DNA from: Solea solea
Taxonomy: Eukaryota > Chordata > Actinopteri > Pleuronectiformes > Soleidae
Length of the DNA stretch: 64,000 nucleotides
Assembly: GCF_958295425.1 (NCBI RefSeq)
Contig: NC_081136.1
Location: 3,381,311-3,445,310 of the forward strand
Reading direction: 5' to 3'
Shown here: positions 1-10,775 of the stretch, piece after piece
Layout: every line of letters starts with the position of its first letter
Position numbering within the stretch: the first letter of the stretch is position 1
Notes under the pieces: generated by a model
What the model was told of the DNA's origin: nothing
The model's input: the letters and a program-made list of their open reading frames with translations, nothing else
Databases searched by the model: none
Made by a program: the position numbers and the translations under genes

Positions 1-43
1 TGGGTTAGCAAGAGTGCTAACCACTACACTGACCGTGTGGCCC
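1..43 (-). repeat. tRNA-like SINE head, cut by window edge
   Basis: Read on the minus strand, this resembles the start of common teleost tRNA-derived SINEs, with the A-box-like phrase GTGTAGTGGTTAGCAC. The remainder lies outside the window. The family name was not checked against a repeat library. Confidence 0.45.
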
Positions 44-1027
44 ACACCTGACTTAACAGTGTGAATCGTTGCATTCAACTGAACTAAGTCTGGTTGGAGG
101 AAGAATCCAGAAGGTAGAAGACACCAGAATATGGGAGTAATGGGACATTATAGATTTCAAATGCTGTGAAACACAGTTAAAATCAAAGCCTTATTAAATT
201 TATCTGAAGTACGGATGTTTTCCTGAACTCTTCCAGAACATCTGTATGTGAGAAACAAGCACTAGTTGCCCAGGACCTTCTCTGAAATAAGTGTTTTCCA
301 GGTTAGGGTTAGAGGGAGAACACACCAGGAAGGTTCAGGACATTTTCCTGCTGTTGTGGACGGAACCCAGATGCCAAAGTCCAGAGAACATCAGGACCCT
401 TCATGTCTGAAAATGCCCTAGAGGCTGTATGATCATTCACAATGCTGAACAAAGACGCCAAGATATGATAGGTGTTGACATTTATTAGTCATCTGTTGTG
501 TTCAAAAACCACAATCTCAGTAGTAAATCTTTATGTTCCAAGGTAGTTTAAAACCCTTTTCCCACGTTGTGCTTTGCAAGGTATTTCATAAAAACATTAA
601 CAATCATTTTAAAAGCAATACATTCCATAGGTAGGGTAATACATTGGAAGACCATCATATAATGATATATCAAGATATTGGTCAGTTCAAACTGAGGAAA
701 ACATACAAATCGACCCCAAAAAGGATCTGGTGCAATAGTGGACTTCCTTGAAACTTGCGAATTTGCAAATTCATTAAAAGTGTTGTATTTTATCAAAAAA
801 TGTTGAGATTTAGTGTCAGAATATTGCTAATCTAATCACTTTTGACCCGCCTCTAATCAGGAGGGTTGTTTTTGTATCACTGGAGGTTTGAAAGAAGAAG
901 AAGTAGAAAACTTTTTGTAAAAGTATAAAACATTTACACACGCCAGTCTAAAGACCTAGTGTAAATAAAGCCTTGTCCCTCACTCCTCAACTGTCCTGAG
1001 TGGAGCTACAGCGGTGAAGAACAGTCT
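44..1027. other. 3' flank and probable 3' UTR of mterf2
   Basis: No gene seen. The plus-strand TTTATT at 481-486 is AATAAA on the minus strand, about 545 bp beyond the mterf2 stop. It is the best candidate poly(A) signal for that gene. The 82-codon open frame at 548-796 has no recognisable homology. Confidence 0.4.
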
Positions 1028-2119
1028 TTATCGAGTCAGGTTCAGTTTGACGCACTTCTTCTCAAAGTCTTTTTTGGTTCCCACTAGAACATCTAAGCTG
1101 CCGGAGCGAACGTCAAAGCCGTATGAAGCTAGTTTCTGGATACGGTACAGAATGATTTGTGTGTTGAGCTCCAGAACGTTGGGAGATTCCTTCACCTGCT
1201 GGGTGCTCATGTTGTTGTCCATCAAGGCCTGGAACCGCGTCAGCAGTATGGGCAAGGAGTAGTGCAAAATGGCCGGGCAGAAGATGACTATTTTCTTGAG
1301 TTCATCTGTGGAGCAGTCCAGAGCGCTCTGGATGAATGCTATTGCCAGCCACATGTTCTCGGGCCGCAGCTCTGCGACGGAGGCGCCGAGGCTGGAGACA
1401 AGGCTGAGGAGCTCCTCTGAGGAGAAACCCTGCGCTCTGAGGAAACTCAGACTGTCTGTCCAGGACCGTACAGGCCACAGGAGGATTCTCGGGTTCTGGC
1501 CAAGCAGCGTCTGCAGCCAAATGTGAACGTTGGCCTCATCGCCTCCCAGATCCAGGTAGGTGTCCCTCAGCGTGTGGAGGACCTTCTGGTTGTGTTCCAT
1601 GGGTCGACTGAAGCACTGCGGCATGCTCGCCATCAGTTCCCCAATGATCTGCTTGCTGAGGCGTAGGTTCCGGAAGAACAGGATGTTTGCCCGCTGGTTG
1701 CTACGATGAGTTAACGCAAAGAAGGAGGCTGGGAACTTCTCAACGATGCTCATCAAGTCTTGTTTGCCGGGACACACGGACGCCCAGAGGTCTCTCTGGG
1801 CAGCTACTTCCTGCGGGGGACAGAGGACGGCCTCGGGGTGCGCCTCCAGGACTCGGGCGATGACTGTCCCATCTGCACCCATGTCCCTCAGGAGATTGGC
1901 AGTTTCGGACACAAATGCGGAACTCTCCGACAGCACCCAGCCCTTGGACTTGCGAATCTTCTGGATGTCCACGGACAGTTCGTAGAGGGAGTTCACCGTG
2001 TGTTGGTTCTCCGGCCTTTTGTTAGGTGGAACTGCTGTGGATGCGGAGGCAGAGAGGGGGAGGAGGAGCCTCATCCTCCGACAGGAAGTGCACAGGGAGG
2101 CGTTGGTGACACGGAGCAT
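1028..2119 (-). CDS. mterf2: mitochondrial transcription termination factor 2 (mTERF family)
   Basis: Encodes 363 residues in one coding exon, close to the 385 of human MTERF2. mTERF proteins fold as arrays of paired helices that bind nucleic acid, and MTERF2 acts in the mitochondrial matrix on mtDNA expression. The product follows human MTERF2 through most of its length: SVDIQKIRKSKGWVL near residues 49-63, ESFF-type FPASFFAL, and NVLELNTQIILYRIQKL near the C-terminus. The first ~30 residues are Arg- and Ser-rich with almost no acidic residues, as expected of a mitochondrial presequence. The open frame continues upstream to 2212, but the ATG at 2119 is chosen because a splice acceptor (CTACGCAG) lies 14 bp before it and the added residues look like translated intron. 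MTERF1 is the main alternative; the N-terminal match favours MTERF2. Confidence 0.9.
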   Translation of the reverse strand: MLRVTNASLCTSCRRMRLLLPLSASASTAVPPNKRPENQHTVNSLYELSVDIQKIRKSKGWVLSESSAFVSETANLLRDMGADGTVIARVLEAHPEAVLCPPQEVAAQRDLWASVCPGKQDLMSIVEKFPASFFALTHRSNQRANILFFRNLRLSKQIIGELMASMPQCFSRPMEHNQKVLHTLRDTYLDLGGDEANVHIWLQTLLGQNPRILLWPVRSWTDSLSFLRAQGFSSEELLSLVSSLGASVAELRPENMWLAIAFIQSALDCSTDELKKIVIFCPAILHYSLPILLTRFQALMDNNMSTQQVKESPNVLELNTQIILYRIQKLASYGFDVRSGSLDVLVGTKKDFEKKCVKLNLTR

Positions 2120-3420
2120 TGTTGATGGTGGATCTGCGTAGACAACAACAAAAAATCTATAAGAATATCTATACAGCTCATATATTCTAAATAACAATGT
2201 TATATAGGACACAAACTAATAATGACTTTCATTAACAGTCGTGAATATTTTTCTAGAATAATTTCACAAATTTTATTGCTTTTTTTGTTCAATTCCAACA
2301 ATTTTTGTATTATTTTTTGATGAAAAACCCCCCAAATATTTTTCCAATTTGCTACACAAAAGCCAAGATTCCTTGAATGTAATATAGGAAAAACAACATG
2401 AAATACTGCAGAAAATTCAAATCAGTAATTTACTATACAAGAATGTTATAAAAATTCATTATGATAGAATTTTTTATTGAGAAAAGTCAAAATGTTATCT
2501 GCTAAAACTAACATTGTTTTAGCTTGTTTTCTCAAATTCCAACAGTTATTATATATATATTTAATTTATGATAGAAAATCTTTTTTTTTTTTTCTCAATT
2601 TGCTACATGAAAACAGTAATACAAGCATCATGGGTTCCTGAAACTATTTTTTTTTTACTTAACCCACAATTTTAATTTGTTATCATAGAAAACTCCAATT
2701 ATTTACTCTTAAAGAGAATAATCTACTTAATCTACTTTGGAGGAAATTTTTGATTTGCTGTTTAACAAAAAACAGAATTTATAATAAAACATTTCTAATT
2801 CAGACACAATTTTTTTTCGCCAGTCTGTCTGTTTTTACTTTTAAACTTTTAATTAGTCTTTTTAAACACTGTACACTGCTTAATAAGAGGAAACCCAACT
2901 TCTCTTTCTGTCTCAGCTGTTTAACACTGAATAAATAGCACAACACCAGGAACATTCTGTACAAATTTAGCCTGGTCAGCAATAACTGGGTCACATTAAC
3001 ACATGGATGAGCAGCAAAGTGCATTAATGTTGCATGAATGTGGACGAACAACATGTTTGAAGTGTTGCATAAAACAACAACAGGGCTCACACTGACACTG
3101 AACATAGTGTACCTGAACGTTCTCACACTCTCTCACCATGTGTACACTGTGTACATTACACTGTTATCACGACCAGTGCGGCTGCGAATCAACACAAAAG
3201 CACGCAAATAGCGACAGAATAAAAACACACAAAGTCAATGTTTATGATTTAAATGAAATTAAATGAATAAAAAAGTGGAAAAAAACAAGCACAAGTCCTT
3301 CGTTATTACCAGATTGTCAGGCTGCAGCTGGAGGACTCCGTCTGTCACGCCCACTTCTTTAGTTTCATAACGAGAGCGGACCAAAGGGGGCGGGGTCAGA
3401 CACTGAACTCATGACCGCGC
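2120..3420 (-). promoter_or_regulatory. mterf2 5' UTR intron and promoter region
   Basis: The acceptor at 2134-2136 is preceded by a T-rich tract. A matching donor, CTG then GTAATA on the minus strand, lies at 3310/3309, which predicts a 1176-bp intron (2134-3309) and a non-coding first exon ending at 3310. Upstream of it lies a GC box, GGGGGCGGGG, at 3386-3395 in a CpG-richer stretch. No TATA box is evident. The intron is A/T-rich with no other gene. The first-exon call rests on splice signals alone. Confidence 0.45.
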
Positions 3421-5982
3421 CTTCTGCACGCGGCGGGAAGCAAGAGGAGGGGGGGCGTGACCAGAGCAGTTGCTGGTGCTGCTGCTGTGTTCACCGTCAC
3501 ACACCGATAGAGGGCGCAACGGGGATTTCAAGCCTCCAGTACGTGGGGAACGGTTGAGCTCGACACCTGAACGTTACCTTTTACAAGTCTCTGCTGCTCC
3601 GTTTTTCACACACGTGAAAGGTAAAATGACACGATAAAAATGTTTGCCATGAAGCAATAAAGTCACACAATAACATACAGTCAGTCAATGTTTACTTTGA
3701 GTGGAGAAATGACAGTTTTTTACACTAAAACTTAAGGGTAAAAGTTAGCTAGTTGGGCAACGCACGTTAGCTTAGTGTTTGTAGTTACAAGGGGAAAAAA
3801 ATACCTAATATGGTTTTATTTTTTTACAACTTTTGTTAGAGTTTATTAACTCACTTTTACTTTATCAGTGACCATACGGTCACTTGGAAATTACATGTAA
3901 ATAATATCAAAACAAAACTCCAAGTAAAGTAAATGCTGTATTACTTACATCTAGATTCACTTGAAATGAAAAATAGTCCCTTTATTTTATATATTATTCC
4001 CTCTTAATGCCTTGTATAACGTCTTGTATTGAAGTTTTGGGAAACCGCTATAAAACTAACACAAAACCGATTTTCATTTAGCAAAAAAAGGGGCTATAGC
4101 CTACTTGACCTTAATTTAATTAATTAAAATAACCTTAATTTATGAGAATGTGTCTTTAATATGTCTCAACACAAATGTATCTGCATTTTCTTTGTGTACC
4201 CCTGTGACCAAAATAAACTAACATGATGTCATATGTAATCCACCGACAGGGGGCGGAACGAGACGCCGACGCAGTAAGCGGTGAAACCGAATCGGACGCA
4301 CCATCAAATGTCCTTTTCCACTGCTTGGCTGCTTTCAGGTAAAATAATACTATAATAATAAAGTAAACATACCGTTAGACACATTAACTTTGTAAATGTT
4401 GGCTAGTTAGTATAACTGCAATTGTGTTTGTAGTCACCAAATCATGTCTGTATTCTTGAACTGATTAAATGCGTCAGAATTCCATTATGCAAAATGGTGA
4501 TTGGAATTATCTGCTTATAAGACGGTTTTATCATTTTATCATGCTGCAACTCCAAAATGTTAATATTTAATTCAAAAACAAAATCATGTCCAAATAGCAT
4601 AAACATGCACATATGTTAGTTTAATTGTAATTTAACCTTTTTTAGCGGCCAATGTTTTTATAATCAGAACTGTAAAAGTCCTGAGGTTTTGACATGGCTA
4701 GAACTCCAAAAGGCTAAATTTTGATTTAAAAAACGTGTACATTTCTTATTATAATTAACTGAAGACACACTTATAGGAAACATCACTGTGCTTTTCCCTG
4801 TCTATTAATACATTTTTCTTTAACAATATGAATACATGTATAACTTAACTGCTTAAATGTTGTTTGTAGTCATAGAAAAACATACTTAAAATTGTTTTAT
4901 ATATGTTTTAATAGTATTATAGTAGCAGCATATTTTGCGTATTTAATAACTGACAACAATGTCATCAATGTGGCACGAAGAGTGACAGTCACAGTCGACA
5001 CAGTGTAGGTGTAGTACACAGTATTGGCCACAGGAGGGCACTCTGCACCCAGGATTTTCCTCCCAAAGTATTGTAGCTGCTTTTTCATCAACTTTGAGAT
5101 TGATTTCTTTCACTGTTTTAGTCCTGAAAGCAGTCATTTATCAGAATTCAACCTCAAAATTACTAGTTTTTCTTACAGTTTGAAGATAAAAAAAAAATAG
5201 TTGCTCTTTATTTAGCCCGTCTCTCTCTCTTGAGTCCGTGTTTATGTCTATTTATAGGCCTTGTCGTTTGTTTCCTGTGTCTTTGGTGATACACACAGTT
5301 GTCCCTTGCCACCGGCAACTGAGGGCCGCTGCGATTACAGCAGAGCCACCTGCTGCCCTCATGTCGTGCACGGGCGTGTTTTAGACAAGAGACAGACGTG
5401 GGCGGGGCCCATTCTCACAGGCTTTAAGACTTGTTTCATGGTCCTTTAAGGCCACAATTAGAGCCTGAGCTCCAGTAGATTTATAGTAAGACTAAAATAT
5501 AACCATAACCCTCCCCCCATTTTCCTTCTGCCCATGGTGACTATGTGTTGTCTGCAACACATAGTACAGTAAAGTCCCATGTTTAGTCTGAGGAGGAGGA
5601 AGCCGTTTAATTAGGAACCCCAGACACACCTGTCTGTCCTCGTCAGTTATCTCGTGGCTCTTTAAGAGTTTGTGTTTCATTTTTTGCAACGACAACTCCA
5701 GTCACGGCGACATAAATTGTGGACGTCGGTATTTAAATGTTGCCTCGTGGGAGCAATTACGTCCTAATCCCTTCAGCGCTGAAAGCAGAATGCCTCCTCC
5801 GATGGCGAGAATGTTTTCATTACATTCCAAAACATGGACGAGGCCGGAGCAGTAAAGCTCGTTCCCTAACTGTGCGTCACTGTTGTTATAGAAGGACGTT
5901 TATGACTATAGTCTAGCTATTAGGTTTCTGGAAAAGCATCATACCTTTTCTGACTGATATTGTGATTTGACGTGGAATAAAT
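3421..5982. other. intergenic, no gene supported; two first-exon-like segments
   Basis: Two GC-rich pieces end in good splice donors on the plus strand. One ends at 3620 (GTGAAAG then GTAAAA). The other ends at 4338 (TTTCAG then GTAAAA) and has a GC box near 4251-4257 and an ATG at 4308 opening ten codons. No downstream exon was recognised. The rest is A/T-rich. Confidence 0.3.
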
Positions 5983-6287
5983 TAGGGATGGGACGATACC
6001 ACTTTTTTGTGTCCGATACCGATACCACAAACTCCAGTATTTATCATTTATGAAGATATGAAGCTGTTAACAACACATTTGTGCCGTGTCATTTCAAAAA
6101 CATACAGTAATTCTCCAGCTGTGTAACAGATATTGTTCTCCCAAAAAAGAGGAAATTAAACTTACTTATTTACATCTGTACAGTCTGAGCATAGTTAAGC
6201 ATGAGATATACATTTGTATTGTATCAGATTCAACATTTTCATGTGTCCTATATCCGAGTATCGGAGAGGTACCGATTCCCATCCCTA
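5983..6287. mobile_element. hAT-type MITE, 305 bp
   Basis: The ends are inverted repeats beginning TAGGGATGGGA on both sides, followed by GATACC- and CGGTACC-type sequence. The flanking octamers are GAATAAAT (5975-5982) and GGATAAAT (6288-6295), matching at 7 of 8 positions, as expected for a hAT 8-bp target duplication. There is no transposase frame, so it is non-autonomous. Confidence 0.75.
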
Positions 6288-6621
6288 GGATAAATGCAGT
6301 TTTAAGTCAAGCTTTAGGTTCATTTTCACTCACAACAATGAGAACTTAAATATCAATCGTTTCCAACGTCTAAGAATTAAAATTTTAAACGGAATACGGA
6401 ATAAAACAAATAAAAATAGCACATTTGGTTTGTAAAACAAGTATTAAAGTGCCCCGATTGACTGCTGTAATAATAAAAATAACCTGTATAAAGACAGATG
6501 AAGACACTGAAATAATATAGTTTATTTAACAATTTAATGCGTACCTCTGGATGATAGATGACGGATATGATAAAGAAGTTTTCAAGACTGTATAAAAACA
6601 TTCTCTCTTTACCTAATATCT

Positions 6622-6866
6622 TAGAGCTACAACGATTAATCATCTATCAATTGATTATTTGTGTGAAATAAGTTCTCTGATTTTGCTGCTTCCTAAATGT
6701 TCCTAAATAATTTCTTTGCTCCATATAACAAAAAAATTATTAAATATAAATACTTTTTGAAAACATCATCATTTTGAGGTTTGAGAAACACCAGCCAATT
6801 TATCTAATTGGATAATCGAGAAAATAACCGTCATTGATTATTTAATAAATCCTTCATTGCGGCCCT
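6622..6866. mobile_element. decayed copy of a common teleost MITE (GATTAATCG-rich)
   Basis: Begins TAGAGCTACAACGATTAATC and ends near GCGGCCCTGA, imperfectly inverted. The interior contains ATTGGATAATCGAGAAAATAA, typical of a very abundant teleost MITE. Further copies lie at 15890, 37212, 57165 and 62987. Confidence 0.6.
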
Positions 6867-7320
6867 GAAATATGTCGCTGTGATTATATAATTATTTTTG
6901 TTATTGTTTGTTTTACCTTTACACCAAAAATAACGCTTGTATATTTATGTTAGCATTAGCGCCATTTGGAAAGAGCGACAGCTGTAACTCCCCATCATTA
7001 AACCTCGTCGCCGGCTCTTGACGTACTTAGCGGATCACGACTTACTCCGTTAATGGAGGTTCTTAAACGTTCCACCGCTTTGAAGCAGGGGCTTTAAAAC
7101 TATCTCTGCGGATTAGCGAGTTCCCTAAAGTTTTCCGTGGACATGGACGTCACTACAGTGTTCCGCGTGGTACGTTGTGAGTCCTTTTTGTAATTTCTGT
7201 GTCAGCGTTTCGTCGCCTTTGTCTGTGCAGGCCTTCCAAAAGTGTGGATGTTGCGTTGTGCGACTGGAAAACACAAGTATGTGTGCATCTGTTGTAAGTC
7301 TGAAATAGTCTCTCATCTTG
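6867..7320. other. intergenic upstream of troponin T
   Basis: No gene or clear repeat seen. It has some CpG-containing single-copy-looking sequence and short open frames without homology. Confidence 0.4.
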
Positions 7321-7329
7321 TCCTTACAA

Positions 7330-7616
7330 AGGAATGAGGAGCCCTGCGGGGTCAGAGTCGACAGCAGGGGGTCTTTAGGGGATAAGTGGGGGGGGGGTGT
7401 GTGTGACTGACAAGACTTGGCAAAGGAGAAAATAGACTATTCCATCTGTCTCAAAGTCCGACCTGCTGCTGACCCACTCTCTGGAGACTTAAGTTGGCCT
7501 GTGGTCACATGGTCAGGGCAAACCCTTTAAAAACCCCTCAAGCTACACGTCCGACACCCCAGTCTTCTCTGTTCTTCTCTGAGGCGTCAGCTGGTCTTTG
7601 CCTCCGAGGAGCCGCC
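7330..7616 (+). promoter_or_regulatory. troponin T promoter and short 5' UTR
   Basis: In order: AGGAATG at 7330-7336, the reverse complement of the MCAT (TEAD) motif CATTCCT; a G-run and GT repeat at 7390-7405; an E-box CACATG at 7506-7511; a TATA-like TTTAAAAA at 7526-7533, which places transcription start near 7556-7562; and a ~57-nt 5' UTR without any ATG. MCAT and E-box motifs are classic elements of muscle gene promoters, including cardiac troponin T. That these sites function here is inference. Confidence 0.5.
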
Positions 7617-8450
7617 ATGTCAGACACTGAGGAGATCGTGGAGGAGTATGAGGAAGAAGAGGAGGAGGAGGAGGAGGTGAATGAGGAGGAAGTTGAGGAC
7701 GAAGAAGAAGAAGAGGAGGAGGAGCAGGAGGATGATGAAGAGAAGAAAGGAGAGCATGAAGAAGAGACCAGACCAAGGCCGAAGACGACCTACGTACCAA
7801 ACATTGCCCCTCCAAAGCTCCCTGATGGCGAGAAGGTGGACTTCGACGATCTCCACCGCAAGAGAGTTGAGAAGGATTTCAACGACCTCCAGACGCTGAT
7901 CGAGCTGCACTTCTCCAACCGCCAGAAGGAGGAGGAGGAGCTGGTGGCGCTGCGCACCCGCATCGAGCGCCGCCGCGCCGACAGGGCGGAGCAGCAGCGC
8001 GTCCGCACCGAGGAGGACCGCGAGCGCCAAGCTCGAGTGACCGAGGAGAAGACGAGGCGCGAGGAGGAGGCGGCCAAGCTGCGCGCCGAGGAGGAGGCCA
8101 AGAAGAAGAAGATATTCACCAACAAGTCGTTTGGTGGCTACCTGCAGAAGGTGGACCAGAAGAAGGGCAAGAAGCTGACGGCGAGAGAGGAAAAGAAGAA
8201 GGCCCTGATGGATCGCAGGAAACAGCTCAACATCGACCACCTGAACCAAGAGAAGCTGGTGGAGAAGGCGCAGGATCTCTGGCAGTGGCTCCACCAGCTG
8301 CACGCCGAGAAGTTTGAGCTGGCCGAGAAGCTCAAGAGGCAGAAGTACGACATCCACGTGCTGCGGAACCGAGTCAGCGACCACCAGAGGGGCTCCAAAG
8401 CGTCAAAGACCTCCCGTGGTGCAAAGGGCAAGTCTGGCTCTTGGAAGTGA
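7617..8450 (+). CDS. troponin T, intronless
   Basis: Encodes 277 residues, the size of vertebrate troponin T, the tropomyosin-binding subunit of the thin-filament troponin complex. Residues 2-50 form the acidic N-terminal region ([13 protein letters not shown], then long Glu runs). Residues 64-140 carry the tropomyosin-binding TnT1 core ([45 protein letters not shown]). Residues ~185-250 are the heptad region that pairs with troponin I ([16 protein letters not shown]), and the basic tail ends in SGSWK. Start choice: the ATG at 7617 sits in GCCGCCATGT, downstream of the TATA-like box, and gives the conserved MSDTEE start; an in-frame ATG at 7494 lies inside the promoter. Family members usually have a dozen or more exons, but this copy has none, which suggests an old retrogene. 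The N-terminus is cardiac-like, the C-terminal half closer to fast skeletal. It may be the gene called tnnt2e in some fish; I am not sure of that symbol. Confidence 0.92.
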   Translation: MSDTEEIVEEYEEEEEEEEEVNEEEVEDEEEEEEEEQEDDEEKKGEHEEETRPRPKTTYVPNIAPPKLPDGEKVDFDDLHRKRVEKDFNDLQTLIELHFSNRQKEEEELVALRTRIERRRADRAEQQRVRTEEDRERQARVTEEKTRREEEAAKLRAEEEAKKKKIFTNKSFGGYLQKVDQKKGKKLTAREEKKKALMDRRKQLNIDHLNQEKLVEKAQDLWQWLHQLHAEKFELAEKLKRQKYDIHVLRNRVSDHQRGSKASKTSRGAKGKSGSWK

Positions 8451-8775
8451 GGATCAGAATCCCTGGCAACTGGACTACCAAGTTTTTTTCCTGGACTATT
8501 CAGCTTGAATTAACAACTTGCATTGTAAAGAGCTAATTTGGGGCATGAGTTGAGGGGAACGTCCTTGTTTCTGGCCCCTGGGCTCACAAGATGTGGTTGA
8601 AGGGTTTATCTTGTAAAAGTATTTTCCACCATTGCGGTTTTCATGACTGGTTTTGTGTGCCCATGTTTTCTTTTCCTCCAAGATATTCTGTAATCTGTGA
8701 CAAACAGTATAACCTTTTCAAACAAGGTGCACAAATGGTATTTCTTTTTCCAATAAATCAAGACAAATCCACACA
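8451..8775 (+). terminator. troponin T 3' UTR with poly(A) signal
   Basis: A canonical AATAAA lies at 8752-8757, about 300 bp after the stop codon, so cleavage is expected near 8770-8780. There is no genomic poly(A) tract after this point, so any retroposition tail has decayed. Confidence 0.65.
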
Positions 8776-10775
8776 ATTGAGAGTGTTTTAATACTCTTTA
8801 GGTTTTGTGACTTTAAACTCTCTAGTGCTGACTAGAAACACCCAAACTCTGGATCTGTTCTTCATGAAGGTCTGGTTCAGTACGGCATGGGTGGGGTCGT
8901 GTAAAATGCCTGAAAAATGTAACAGGTGCTGCACAGCTGATTGTTTTTTTTCTGTTTTTTTTAACACAGCTAATTTAGTCTCAGAAGCCCAGGGGGCAAC
9001 CGTGACAAAATGACCACTGAGGAGTAGGGTATCCCCTTAAACCCATAGGATTTAATGTACAGCAAGTTATAATACACAATTAAAAAAAACCTAACCATGA
9101 GTTGATAAATGATGTTATTCTAGTGCTACTTATATACGGTACATCAATATTTCTCAACAACAGTAGTTAAATATCAATTATATCTTAATTTATGCTCCAA
9201 TTTCATTAATCAGATCAGATATTTTGGGGCTATTTATTGGGTACAATTGATGGTCCTGCAACTAAACTAAAATTATTCAGTTTTAAATGATTTATTTATT
9301 ATATGAATCAAAGAAACCTGAAAATATTCACAGTTTTAACCTGAAAAAAGTGGTTTAAGGTTTTAGTTACTCTTTGAGAAACGGAGAAATGTCAAAGCTT
9401 GTTCTAATTATTGAAAAAAAACAGTCAAAATATTAATAATCGATGAATCAAATAATTGCAGACATAATTAATTATTATTATAATTAATAATAATTAAAGT
9501 ATTCTGTATTCCCTTTTTTAACTGTTTTCGCAAGTATTTCAGAAAAGCAGGTATTTTCTGTTCTCTTTACTTCTATCACATTAAATCTTAATCTTAATTT
9601 GAGTTTTAATCACTAATTTAGCGTCTGAAGGAAATGCCTATTATAGAATAATTAGGGGTTATAGTGCTAATATAGCACTCATATCATATAGTTTCATTCA
9701 TCTTCTCCAACAGGTGGCACTAGAGCACTAGTTTGGAGGAAACCACTTCTCAAACACACACTTTAGGAAAGGATGCAGCTGCCCAGTGTTTTTAAATATA
9801 CAGTACATTCTTTGTTTATGTGTAAGAATTAAAGTTGCATCGCTAAAGTTTGAAATTAGAAGCAAATTAGCAAAAGATAAAAAAATAAAAACTATAAATA
9901 AACAAATTAAAAGTCAACAATTTCGTTTTTGTCTCTTTCACGCTTTGGACCGCCGCCGTCCTCCGCCGTGTTGCTTCTCGCGGACGTGACAAGCCATTAA
10001 AACCTTTCCAGACGCGACAGTATGTCAACAGGTTACCATAGAGACAGGGAGAGGCTCTCTGTGTAATCAGGTCTCTGTAACCCCCCTCCCCTTCCTCCCC
10101 CTTCCTCCCCCTTCAGTACCAGCACACCCACTCAGATGAGCATCCTGCTACCTGAGCTTAAAAGTGTGTGTGTGTGGGGGGGGGGTCTGTATTGATGATG
10201 TTGTGAGAAATGCATGACTGGACAGCAGCGAGGCGTTTAGCAGAGCATCAATCAGCGGTCAGAGCTGGACCCGGGGAACAAGATGTTCCCAAGATTCTGC
10301 TGCTGATATTAATTTAAGAAGAAGTTGTTGTCGGATTCAGGTTCTCTTTCAGGTTGCTGCTGCTGTCTGTCAGTAGCAGCAGCAGCAGCAGGGTCATCAG
10401 GGGTGTGTTGTGTTGTCAGCTTATTAATATCCAGCAGAGAGGACAGAATAATGTGCTCTCTGCATGACTGACAGCTCCCCGACTCCACTTTGAACTCTGA
10501 TCAGAAATTCGTTATCTGCTCCGCTCGTCCGCTGAACGACTCTGCATCTTAATTGGAGTGATGTGCATCTATAATTCACCGCTCGGTCGCTTTGTTTTGC
10601 ACCGTTTGTTCCTTGCTCTGCTTCACATCATGACCAAATGATCAAAATGATGTTTTGAACCCTTCAGGGCTTTTACCATAAGCTTTTCCCCAAAATACTT
10701 TTATATTACACAGAGAAAGCCATAAAAAAACATGCATTTTATGGTAACAACACGCCTTGTTAAATAGACATTTTG
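8776..10775. other. intergenic, repeats and low-complexity DNA
   Basis: No gene supported. A degenerate copy of the GATTAATCG-type MITE lies around 9290-9480 (AATAATCGATGAATC). A GT repeat running into a G run occupies about 10158-10187, and a short CAG repeat lies around 10373-10391. Confidence 0.4.

Noticed and set aside
2120..2212. 31-residue N-terminal extension of mterf2
   Set aside because: It reads through a splice acceptor and is Tyr/Ile/Phe-rich intron translation, not a presequence.
7494..7619. Upstream in-frame ATG adding 41 residues to troponin T
   Set aside because: It lies ahead of the TATA-like box, adds residues unlike any troponin T, and the ATG at 7617 has the better Kozak context and the conserved MSDTEE start.
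7620..8384. 254-codon minus-strand open frame opposite troponin T
   Set aside because: It is the antisense of Glu/Lys/Arg-rich codons, giving a Leu-rich frame without homology. Troponin T on the plus strand explains the sequence.
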